Assembly: GCF_904849725.1 (NCBI RefSeq)
Contig: NC_058524.1
Span: forward strand, 549,075,763-549,139,762
Direction of reading: 5' to 3'
DNA from: Hordeum vulgare subsp. vulgare
Taxonomy: Eukaryota; Streptophyta; Magnoliopsida; Poales; Poaceae
Length of the DNA: 64,000 bases
Position numbers and translations under genes: made by a program. This document shows, in pieces, positions 54,099 to 64,000 of the stretch; the stretch's first letter is position 1, and each line of letters begins with the position of its first letter. The notes beneath the pieces were generated by a model. It made no database searches. It had not been told where the DNA came from and was given only the letters and a program-made list of their open reading frames with translations.

Positions 54099-57000
54099 TT
54101 ACATTGTAATAAATCTAACACCCATACAGTTCTGGTGTTGATCATGCTTTGGCTGTGGAAGAGGTTTAGTCAGCGGGTCTGCTACATTCAGATCCGTGTG
54201 CACTTTGCATATATTTACGTCCTCTCCTTCGACGTAGTCACGGATGAGGTTGAAGCGTCGTTTGATGTGTCTGGACTTCTTGTGAAACCGTGGTTCCTTT
54301 GCTAAGGCAATGGCACCTGTGTTGGCACAGAACAAGGTTATTGGATTCAGTGCGCTTGGCACCACTCCAAGATCCGTCATGAACTGCTTCATCCAGACAC
54401 CCTCCTTAGCCGCCTCCGAGGCAGCCATGTACTCCGCTTCACATGTAGAATTTGCTACGACGCTTTGCTTGGAACTGCACCAGCTTACCGCACCCCCATT
54501 AAGAATAAATACGTATCCGGTTTGCGACTTAGAGTCGTCCGGATCTGTGTCAAAGCTTGCATCGACGTAACCTTTTACGGCGAGCTCTTCGTCACCTCCA
54601 TACACGAGAAACATCTCCTTAGTCCTTTTCAGGTACTTCAGGATATTCTTGACCGCCGTCCAGTGATCCACTCCTAGATTACTCTGGAACCTACCTGCCA
54701 TACTTATGGCCAGGCTAACGTCCGGTCTAGTGCATAGCATTGCATACATGATAGAGCCTATGGCTGAAGCATAGGGGACGGAGCGCATATGCTCTCTATC
54801 ATCATCAGTTGCTGGGCACTAAGTCTTACTCAATCTCGTACCTTGTAAAACTGGCAAGAACCCCTTCTTGGACTATTCCATTTTGAACCTCTTCAAAACT
54901 TTATCAAGGTATGTGCTTTGTGAAAGTCCTATCAGGCGTTTTGATCTATCCCTATTGATCTTAATGCCTAGAATGTAAGCAGCTTCTCCTAGGTCCTTCA
55001 TAGAGAAACTTTTATTCAAGTAATCATTTATGCTCTCCAAAAACTCTACGTTGTTTCCAATCAACAATATGTCATCCACATATAATATTAGAAACGCCAC
55101 AGAGCTCCCACTCACTTTCTTGTAAATACAAGATTCTCCAACCACTTGTATAAACCCAAATGCTTTGATCACCTCATCAAAGCGTTTGTTCCAACTCCGA
55201 GATGCTTGCACCAGTCCATAAATGGATCGCTGGAGCTTGCACACCTTGTTAGCATTCTTAGGATCGACAAAACCTTCGGGTTGCATCATATACAATTCTT
55301 TCTTAAGGAAACCGTTAAGGAACGCCGTTTTGACATCCATCTGCCAGATTTCATAATCGAAAAATGCAGCTATTGCTAACATGATTCTGACAGACTTAAG
55401 CATCACTACGGGTGAGAATGTCTCATCGTAGTCAACTCCTTGAACTTGTGAAAAACCCTTTGCCACAAGTCGAGCTTTATAAACGGTCACATTGCCGTCA
55501 GCGTCCGTCTTCCTCTTAAAGATCCATTTGTTCTGAATAGCCTTGCGGCCCTCAGGCAGTACCTCCAAAGTCCACACTTTGTTCTCATACATGGATACTA
55601 TCTCGGACTTCATGGCTTCTAGCCATTTGTTGGAATCTGGGCCCACCATTGCTTCTTCATAATTTGCAGGTTCATTGTTGTCCAACAACATGATTGATAA
55701 GACGGGATTACCGTACCACTCTGGAGCAGCACGTGGTCTCGTCGACCTACGTGGTTCGACAGAAACTTGAACCGGAGTTTCATGATCATCATCATTAACT
55801 TCCTCCTCAACCGGCGTCGCAACGACAGAGGTTTCCCCTTGCCCTGCACCACCATCCAGAGGGATGAGAGGTTCGACAACCGCGTCAAGTTCTATCTTCC
55901 TCCCACTCAATTCTCTCGAGAGAAACTCCTTCTCGAGAAAAGCTCCATTTTTAGCAAAAAACACTTTGCCCTCGGATTTGAGATAGAAGGTGTACCCAAC
56001 TGTCTCTTTTGGGTAACCTATGAAGACGCACCTTTCCGCTTTGGGTTCCAGCTTTTCAGGCTGAAACTTTTTGACATAAGCATCACATCCCCAAACTTTA
56101 AGAAACGACAACTTTGGCCTTTTGCCATACCACAGTTCGTATGGTGTCGTCTCAACGGATTTTGATGGTGCCCTATTTAAAGTGAATGCAGCTGTTTCTA
56201 ATGCATAACCCCAAAACGATAACGGCAAATCGGTAAGAGACATCATAGATCGCACCATCTCTAATAAAGTACGATTACGACGTTCGGACTCACCATTACG
56301 CTGTGGTGTTCCACGCGGTGTCAACTGTGAAACAATTCCACATTGTCTTAAGTGAGCACCAAACTCGAAACTCAGATATTCACCCCCACAATCAGACCGT
56401 AGGAACTTGATCTTCTTGTTACGATGATTTTCAACTTCACTCTGAAATTGCTTGAACTTTTCAAATGTTTCATACTTGTGCTTCATTAAGTAGACATAAC
56501 CATATCTACTCAAATCATCAGTGAATGTGAGAAAATAACGATACCCGCCGCGTGCCTCTACGCTCATCGGACCACACACATCGGTATGTATGATTTCCAA
56601 CAAGTCACTTGCATGCTCCATTGTTCCGGAGAACGGAGTTTTAGTCATCTTGCCCATGAGGCATGGTTCGCACGTGTCAAGTGAATCAAAGTCAAGTGAC
56701 TCCAAAAGTCCATCGGCATGGAGTTTCTTCATGCGCTTTACACCAATATGACCTAAGCGACAGTGCCATAAAAATATGGCGCTATCATTGTTAACTCTAA
56801 CTCTTTTGGTCTCAATGTTATGTATGTGTGTATCGCTATCAAGATTCAATATGAACAATTCTCTCACATTGGGTGCATGACCATAAAATATGTTACTCAT
56901 AGAAATAGAACAACCATTATTCTCTGACTTAAAGGAGTAACCGTCTCGCAATAAACAAGATCCAGATATAATGTTCATGCTCAACGCAGGCACTAAATAA

Positions 57001-58079
57001 CAATGATTCAAGTTCATAACTAATCCTGATGGTAACTGAAGTGAAACTGTGCCGACGGCGATTGCATCAACCTTGGAACCATTTCCTACGCGCATCGTCA
57101 CTTCATCTTTCGCCAGCCTTCGTCTATTCCGCAGTTCCTGTTTCGAGTTGCAAATATGAGCAACAGAACCGGTATCGAATACCCAGGCACTACTACGAGA
57201 GCTGGTTAAGTACACATCAATAACATGTATATCAAATATACCTGATTTTTCTTTGGCCGCCTTCTTATATGCCAGATACTTGGGGCAATTGCGCTTCCAG
57301 TGACCCATACCCTTGCAATAGTAACACTCTGTTTCAGGCTTAGGTCTAGCTTTGGGTTTCTTCGTCAGATTGGCAACAGGCTTGCCGCTCTTCTTTGAAT
57401 TATCCTTCTTGCCTTTGCCTTTTCTCTTGAAACTAGTGGTCTTATTCACCATCAACACTTGATGCTCTTTACGGAGTTCAGACTCTGCGACTTTCAGCAT
57501 CGCAAACAACTCGCCGAGTGACTTGTTCATCCCTTGCATGTTGTAGTTCAACACAAAGCCTTTATAGCTTGGCGGCAGTGATTGAAGTATTCTGTCACTG
57601 ATAGCCTCTTGCGGGAGTTCAATCCCCAGCTCAGCTAGACGGTTTGAGTACCCAGACATTTTGAGCACATGTTCACTGACAGACGAGTTCTCCTCCATCT
57701 TGCAAGCATAGAATTTATCGGAGGTCTCATACCTCTCGATCCGGGCGTTCTTCTGAAAGATAAACTTCAACTCCTGGAACATCTCAAATGCTCCATGACG
57801 CTCAAAGCGACGTTGAAGTCCCGGTTCTAAGCCATACAAGACTGCACATTGAACTACTGAGTAGTCCTCCTTACGTGCTAACCAAGCGTTCTTAACATCC
57901 TGATCAGCCGTAGCGGGTGGTTCATCTCCTAGTGCAGCATTAAGGACACAATCCTTGTTCCCAGCTTGTAAGATTAGCTTAAGATTACGAGCCCGGTCTA
58001 CAAAGTTGCTTCCATCATCTTTCAACTTAGCTTTCTCTAGAAACGTATTAAAATTCAGGGTGACTGTCGCGTGAGCCAT
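54099..58079 (-). pseudogene. gag-pol: Copia gag-pol polyprotein, two in-frame stops
   Basis: One frame of about 1327 codons from ATG (MAHATVTLNFNTFLEKAKL) at 58079. Gag covers residues 1-250 with a CCHC knuckle (CYYCKGMGHWKRNCP, about 252-265). Protease has FDTGS at about 301-305. The integrase zinc site has H439, H444, C470 and C473, and the core D500, D563 and E599 in D-D-35-E spacing. RT has QMDVKTAF (D915) and YVDD (1000-1003). RNase H lies in 54099-54788 with YVDASF and EAEYMA. TAG stops at 54873-54875 and 54819-54821 fall between RT and RNase H. RNase H has CANTGA where the family has C-D-N-T-G-A (codon 54324-54326), so a catalytic Asp is Ala. RT has YGLVQA where YGLKQA is usual. Length and order match BARE1; the first 1068 codons are uninterrupted. 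Confidence 0.93.
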
Positions 58080-59334
58080 GATCTACAACACAAATATATT
58101 CAAAGTGGACTTAGACTATGTTCAAGATAATTAGAGTTTAACTTAATCAAATTATTCGCTAAACCCCCACTCAAAAAGTACATCTCTCTAGTCATTTGAG
58201 TGGTTCATGATCCACTTACACTAGCTCAAGTCCGATCATCACGTGAGTTGAGTATAGTTTTAGTGGTAAGCATCCCTATGCTAATCATATCATCTATATG
58301 ATTCATGATCGACCTTTCGGTCTCATGTGTTCTGAGACCATGTCTGCACATGCTAGGCTCGTCAAGCTTAACCCGAGTGTTCCGCGTGCGCAACTGTTTT
58401 GCACCCGTTGTATGTGAACGTTGAGTCTATCACACCCGATCATCACGTGGTGTCTCGAAACGACGAACTGTAGCAATGGTGCACAGCCGGGGAGAACAGA
58501 ATTTCGTCTTGAAATTTTAGTGAGAGATCACCTCATAATGCTACCGTCGTTCTAAGCAAAATAAGGTGCATAAAAGGATTAACATCACATGCAATTCATA
58601 AGTGACATTATATGGCCATCATCACGTGCTTCTTGATCTCCATCACCAAAGCACCGGCACGATCTTCTTGTCACCGGCGCCACACCATGATCTCCATCAA
58701 CGTGTCGCCATCGGGGTTGTTGTGCTACTCATGCTATTACTACTAAAGCTACATCCTAGCAAAATAGTAAACGCATCTGCAAGCACAAACATTAGTATAA
58801 AGACAACCCTATGGCTCTTGCCGGTTGCCGTACCATCAACGTGCAAGTCGATATTATCTATTACAACATGATCATCTCATACATCCAATATATCACATCA
58901 CATCGTTGGCCAGATCACATCACAAGCATACCCTGCAAAAACAAGTTAGACGTCCTCTAATTTTGTTGTTGCATGTTTTACGTGGTGACCATGGGTATCT
59001 AGTAGGATCACATCTTACTTACGCAAACACCACAACGGAGATATATGAGTTGCTATTTAACCTCATCCAAGGACCTCCTCGGTCAAATCCGATTCAACTA
59101 AAGTTGGAGAAACCGACACTTGCCAGTCATCTTTGAGCAACGGGGTTACTCGTAGCGATGAAACCAGTCTCTCGTAAGCGTACGAGTAATGTCGGTCCAA
59201 GCCGCTTCAATACAACAATACCGCGGAATCAAGAAAAGACTAAGGAGGGCAGCAAAACGCACATCACCGCCCACAAAAACTTTTGTGTTCTACTCGAGAA
59301 GACATCTACGCATGAACCTAGCTCATGATGCCAC
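58080..59334 (-). other. Angela 5' untranslated leader and PBS
   Basis: About 1.25 kb between PBS and gag, normal for BARE1-type elements. PBS: minus strand TGGCATCATGAGC (59321-59333), a variant of the Met-type TGGTATCAGAGC, one base from the LTR. Short frames here are not supported as genes. Confidence 0.8.
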
Positions 59335-61160
59335 TGTTGGGAACGTCGCATGGGAAACAAAAAATTTCCTACGCGCACGAAGACCTATCATGGTGATGTC
59401 CATCTACGAGAGGGGATGAGTGATCTACGTACCCTTGTAGACCATACAGCAGAAGTGTTAGTGGACGCGGTTGATGTAGTGGAACGTCCTCACGTCCCTC
59501 GATCCGCCCCGCGAACAATCCCGCGATCAGTCCCACGATCTAGTACCGAACGGACGGCACCTCCGCGTTCAACACACGTACAGCTCGACGATGATCTCGG
59601 CCTTCTTGATCCAGCAAGAGAGACGGAGAGGTAGAAGAGTTCTCCGGCAGCGTGACGGCGCTCCGGAGGTTGGTGATGATCTCATCTCAGCAGGGCTCCG
59701 CCCGAACTCCGCAGAAACGCGATCTAGAGGAAAAACCGTGGAGGTATGTGGTCGGGCTGCCGTGGAAAAGTCGTCTCAAATCAGCCCTAAAACCTCCGTA
59801 TATATAGGTGGGAGGGAGGGGGGCCTTGCCTTGGGGTCCAAGGACCCCCAAGGAGTCGGCCGAGCCAAAGGGGGGAGGACTCCCCCCCCAAACCGAGTTG
59901 GACTTGGTTTGGTGGGAGGAGTCCCCCTTCCTTCCCACCTCCTTCCTTTTTTTTTCTTTCCTCTTGATTTTTCTTCTCTTGGCGCATTGGGCACTTGTGG
60001 GCTATCCCACCAGCCCACTAAGGACTGGTGTGACTCCCCCAATGCCTATGGGCTTCCCCGGGGTGGGTTGCCCCCCCCCCCCCCCGATGAACTCCCGGAA
60101 CCCATTCGTCATTCCCGGTACATTCCCGGTAACTTCGAAAACCTTCCGGTAATCAAATGAGGTCATCCTATATATCTATCTTCGTTTCCGGATCATTCCG
60201 GAAACCCTCGTGACATCAGTGATCTCATCCAGGACTCCGAACAACATTCGGTAACCAACCATATAACTCAAATACGCATAAAACAACGTCGAACCTTAAG
60301 TGTGCAGACCCTACGGGTTCGTGAACTATGTAGACATGACCCGAGAGACTCCTCGGTCAATATCCAATAGCGGGACCTGGATGCCCATATTGGATCCTAC
60401 ATATTCTACGAAGATCTTATCGTTTGAACCTCAGTGCCAAGGATTCATATAATCCCGTATGTCATTCCCTTTGTCCTTCGGTATGTTACTTGCCCGAGAT
60501 TCGATCGTCAGTATCCGCATACCTATTTCAATCTCGTTTACCGGCAAGTCTCTTTACTCATTCCGTAATACAAGATCCCGCAACTTACACTAAGTTACAT
60601 TGCTTGCAAGGCTTGTGTGTGATGTTGTATTACCGAGTGGGCCCCGAGATACCTCTCCGTCACACGGAGCGACAAATCCCAGTCTTGATCCATACTAACT
60701 CAACGAACACCTTCGGAGATACCTGTAGAGCATCTTTATAGTCACCCAGTTACGTTGCGACGTTTGATACACACAAAGTATTCCTATGGTGTTAGTGAGT
60801 TATATGATCTCATGGTCATAGAAACAAATACTTGACACACAGAAAACAGTAGCAACAAAATGACACGATCAACATGCTACGTCTATTAGTTTGGGTCTAG
60901 TCCATCACGTGATTCTCCTAATGACGTGATCCAGTTATCAAGCAACAACACCTTGTTCATAATCAGAAGACACTGACTATCTTTGATCAACTGGCTAGCC
61001 AACTAGAGGCTTGCTAGGGATAGTGTTTTGTCTATGTATCCACACATGTAAATGAGTCTTCATTCAATACAATTATAGCATGGATAATAAACGATTATCT
61101 TGATACAGGAATTATAATAATAACTATATTTATTATTGCCTCTAGGGCATAATTCCAACA
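59335..61160 (-). repeat. 5' LTR of Angela-type element (1826 bp)
   Basis: Plus-strand tgttgggaacgtcg...ggcataattccaaca. TATA tatatata at 59799-59806 on a palindromic stretch, with the C-run at about 60070-60085. Promoter activity is expected from the BARE1 family; not shown by sequence alone. Confidence 0.94.
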
Positions 61161-61342
61161 ATACACACATGCAGGAGTAGGGGTATTATCTCTCCGGAAA
61201 GCCCCGAACCTGGGTAAACCACCGCGTGCTATTACCCTATCCCGTCCCGGATCGTCCACGACAGCCTTGCCCTCACCTCGATTAGCCATCCCATGGCATA
61301 TGACGTCAGGGGTACCCCCTATATGAAAACAACGACAAGCTA

Positions 61343-61655
61343 AGTATTGCCATGCTGTCGCACATTCTTTCTCTCATCACCGTGGGTGCATGGAATGATA
61401 TCATCAAGTTTTTTTCTAATGTTTTAAATTTAAAAAGTTTTATCTCCAAAACAGTTAATTCGATTGATGGTCTGTTTTCACCATTGACTTTTCGCTGCGA
61501 GATCTTCGAAACTAGATCCCATGTTGATATGTTTCGACATTTTTTCGGTCCGTACTTGCCACTTTTGTTCAATAACTTGCCATATTATCAACCACTTACT
61601 TGTCTGACAAAAAATAGCTTAATTGCAATATATTTTTGATGTTGTTCCTGTACTA
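61343..61655. other. Intergenic sequence, no supported feature
   Basis: A 95-codon frame (61352-61639) has no recognisable motif. This sequence continues from left of the solo LTR (before 51672). Confidence 0.4.
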
Positions 61656-62097
61656 AGCTTGTCGGTGCTTATAAATCCAGTTGCCACAATATTTTGATGT
61701 GCTTGTCATTTTTAATTCTACCTAGTTGTCATGTTGTCTCATAAAACTTGTCAGTGGTTATATAATCCAGTTGCCACAAATGTTTTGTCGTGCTTTTCAT
61801 TTTTATTCTACCTAGTTGCCATATTGTCTCACAATACTTGCCAGTTATTGTAAAAATTAGTTGCCGTGGTGTTTTGTTGTACTCACGAGTCTTAACTCTA
61901 CCTAGTTGTCATGTTGTATCATGAAAAGCTTGTCGATTGTTCTAAAACCTAGCTGTTATGGTGTTTTGTTGTATTCGTCAATTTAATTCTATTCAGTTGT
62001 CTCATATAAGCTTGTCACTTGTTGTAAAAATTAGTTGTCACATTATTTTGTAGCCCTTGCCATTCAAATTCTACCCAGCGACCGGTTATTTTGTAAA
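61656..62097. repeat. Five degenerate ~90-bp tandem repeats
   Basis: Units start at 61656, 61746, 61836, 61927 and 62009 (spacing 90, 90, 91, 82). Shared core: acttgtcagt.gtt.taaaa.ccagttgccac, then ttttgt.gt..tc, then attctacctagttg.catgttgtctcata. Diverged but clearly tandem. Confidence 0.85.
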
Positions 62098-62267
62098 GCT
62101 AAATTATGCGTGTACCTGATTGTGTACTGTAGGAGGTTGAAAATAAAAATATACTTTCAAGCAAATGAGTAGTACTAGTAAGCACGGCAGCAAATGCCCT
62201 CTTCTTCCTGGCACCACCTACCCCACTCCTCTTTCCTATAGCAGTTTATAGTACTACAATAACTGGC
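62098..62267. other. Short unassigned segment
   Basis: Between the 90-bp array and the Gypsy fragment; nothing recognised. Confidence 0.4.
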
Positions 62268-64000
62268 TTTCACTTTGTTAGCCGGTGTTCACACTTTGCC
62301 ACTGTATCATCCATGCTAGTTTATTTTATTTTTCTCGTTTTCTTTTCGTGTGTCTGTCTAGTTTGAGAAAAAACTAAAAAGATTTTCTTTTCTTCTTTTG
62401 CTTGTTGGGAGCTTTCCCGTGTAGATAGTTTTCTTTTTCTTTGGGTCAAGGTAGAAGATATTGGTTACAATGTTTAGTGGCTCTTGCATGTATACCTGTT
62501 TAGCTTTCAAAGAGCCATATTACTTTGTCTTTTCCTTTGTGTTCGCCTGCAGATTCCAGCTTTAGTCCAATGCACGAGCACGCTTATTATTGTTCACATC
62601 ATTCAGTAGTGCAAGTGAAAGGCAATAATGACGATATGTGATGAAGTGACTGAGCCTGGAAAAGCTGGTATGAACTCGATCTATTTTGTTTTTGTAAATA
62701 TGACTAGCTCATCATGCCTGATTCAGCTTTGTTGTGAGGGAAACATGTTTGCAATGACAACTTAGAGATCATAGTTGCTTATGCCATGCTTACTTAGCTA
62801 GGAGCTTATAATGGTTTGTCTTGATTGCCCACATGAATGTTGAGATGACTATGATGTAGTGTGATAGGATGGTATCCTCCTTTGAATGTTTCAAGTGGTT
62901 TGACTTGGCGCATGTTCACGCATGTAGTTGAAACAAAATCAACATAGCCTCTATGATGTTCATGTTCATGGTGATTTATGTCCTACTCATGCTTGCACTC
63001 AATGCTAGTTAATCTCAATGCATTTTGATGATTGTTGTCGCTCTCTCGTTGGTCGCTTCCCAGTATTTTGCTAGCCTCCACTTGTACTAAGCGGGAATAC
63101 TGCTTGTGCATCCACTCCCATAAACCCAAAGTTGTGTCATATGAGTCCACCATACCTACCTATGTGCGGTATCTACCTGCCGTTCCAAGTAAATTTGCAT
63201 GTGCCACTCTCTAAATCTTCAAGAAATAATCTGTTTTACATGCCCGAACCGCTCATGTGGAGACAGGGGCTATTGGTATCTTCCATGTTAGGCGTGTTAT
63301 CCTCGATATGTGTTTATTCACTATCATTCACGAGAAAGGGGTCGGTAATTGGAATTCCCAGTTCCATGCTCAAATCAAAAAGATAATTGCAAACAAAACT
63401 CCCCGAGGATTGATGTTGGTCTGTACGGTACCCGAGGATTCGGCTAGCCGTGGAGTGTGATTGATTGGTGGTGGGGGGGGTCAAAACTTTACTTTTTTGT
63501 TTGGGAACCGCCTATAGCATGTGTAGCGTGGAAGATGTTGAGAACTCTTAGTCATTGTGTTGACAATGAAAGCATGCCACCCAAAATTATTATCTTTGTT
63601 TTAAAAGCTTGAGCTCTCGCACCTCTGCAAATCAATGCTTCCCTCTGCGAAGGGCATGTCTATTTATTTTCCTGTTGAGTCATCCTCCTCTTACAAAAGC
63701 ACCAATTAGAGAGCACCTCTGTCATTTTTATGTTTTGCTTTTAACTGTGTTGAGTATGACTATGACTGGATCTTCATTGCCATGAATTACAATGTTTAGT
63801 CAGCCCTTGGTCTTTTAAGGTGCTCTGCATTTATGTTTTGTGGTCTCAGAAAGAGCTAGCGAAATACCATCTATTCGAACTGCTTCATGGTGTTTTGATT
63901 GAAGTGTTGACGTTTGAGACTTATTATTATTTGCTCGCTAGTTGATTATGCCATTGATATGAGTTTACCGTGAGACCTAGATGTCATTTGCTTATGTGGT
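62268..64000 (+). mobile_element. Fragment of the plus-strand Gypsy family (3' internal region), cut by window end
   Basis: Matches 35419-37142 of the outer element closely, starting ctttcactttgttagccgg. The left end is a truncation, not an LTR. It is closer to the outer than to the inner copy, for example gtttgagaaaa and catgtgtagcgtgg. The 3' LTR should lie about 150 bases past the right edge. No gene. Confidence 0.88.

Larger units (their letters stand above)
52258..61160 (-). mobile_element. Full-length Copia element, Angela/BARE1/WIS group (8903 bp)
   Basis: Minus-strand element with TSD ataca (52253-52257 and 61161-61165). The LTR reads TGTTGGAATTATGCCCTAGAGGC on the minus strand, the known Angela/BARE1 start. 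Left LTR 52258-54046, right LTR 59335-61160. A 15-base PPT, a Met-type PBS and one long gag-pol frame in Copia order (integrase before RT) are present. The LTRs differ at roughly one site per 90 bases in a sampled stretch, so this is the youngest large insertion here. Two stops and an altered RNase H residue make it non-autonomous. Confidence 0.95.
51677..61337. mobile_element. Solo LTR (about 753 bp) split by a Copia element
   Basis: Left part 51677-52257 starts tgtcgggggaatg; right part 61166-61337 ends aacgaca. Ends TGTCG/CGACA are inverted. A 5-bp TSD agcta flanks it (51672-51676 and 61338-61342). With the Copia element and its TSD copy removed it is one LTR-sized unit with no internal region, hence a solo LTR. 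It contains a TATA-like tttataaa (51880-51888) and three 42-bp palindromic repeats. Confidence 0.85.

Noticed and set aside
61656..62097. CRISPR-like array
   Set aside because: No constant repeats with unique spacers; whole units repeat and diverge, and the genome is a plant's.

Overview
The window looks like a piece of a large, gene-poor grass genome, most likely Triticeae (wheat, barley or Aegilops). The basis is the BARE1/Angela-type Copia element, long Gypsy LTRs beginning TGATACGTC, Stowaway and hAT miniature elements, and a Helitron with the usual grass ends. I find no credible host gene, tRNA or rRNA gene. Family names given as 'Sabrina-, WHAM- or Fatima-like' are from memory and unverified; the structural calls rest on LTR ends, target-site duplications (TSDs), primer-binding sites (PBS) and protein motifs read from the sequence.

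Layout. (1) 1-8706: minus-strand Gypsy element 'S' as LTR-internal-LTR-internal-truncated LTR, running off the left edge. It sits inside an LTR (8707-9065) of a second minus-strand Gypsy family. That LTR lies in an old minus-strand retroelement, 'E0', with a Met-tRNA PBS at 10033-10045 and a very long LTR. (2) The E0 LTR starts at 10048 and is split by a pol-bearing but ruined Gypsy element 'F2' (10286-19038), by a nest of two same-family plus-strand elements (outer 20043-38892, TSD ggcgg; inner 20812-30872, TSD tcacc, inserted in the outer 5' LTR), by a Helitron (39620-40777), by a Stowaway MITE that itself carries a hAT MITE (40821-41144), and by a PIF/Harbinger element (42088-43196). (3) 43200-51671: decayed fragments, including a relative of element S, a GC-rich LINE-like segment, CACTA-like remnants, G-runs and AT-rich repeats. 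(4) A solo LTR (51677-61337, TSD agcta) is split by a full-length minus-strand Angela/BARE1-type Copia element (52258-61160, TSD ataca). (5) 61656-62097: five ~90-bp degenerate tandem repeats, then a fragment of the plus-strand Gypsy family running off the right edge.

How the parts relate. The plus-strand Gypsy family carries gag and protease, no reverse transcriptase or integrase, and an extra ORF with an Athila-ORF1-like look; it must borrow pol. Element S carries only one unrecognised ORF. F2 carries gag-protease-RT/RNase H-integrase remnants plus an acidic accessory ORF after pol.

Main unusual observation: in both the plus-strand family and F2, the accessory ORF follows an internal copy of the LTR promoter-type sequence (nested GC-rich inverted repeats) and is followed by an internal copy of the polypurine tract AAGCTTGGGGGAG. 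The accessory ORF thus looks like a self-contained cassette with its own promoter-like and PPT-like elements. The nested inverted repeats upstream of the LTR TATA boxes recur in all three Gypsy families, with inner-stem sequences that differ while pairing is kept.
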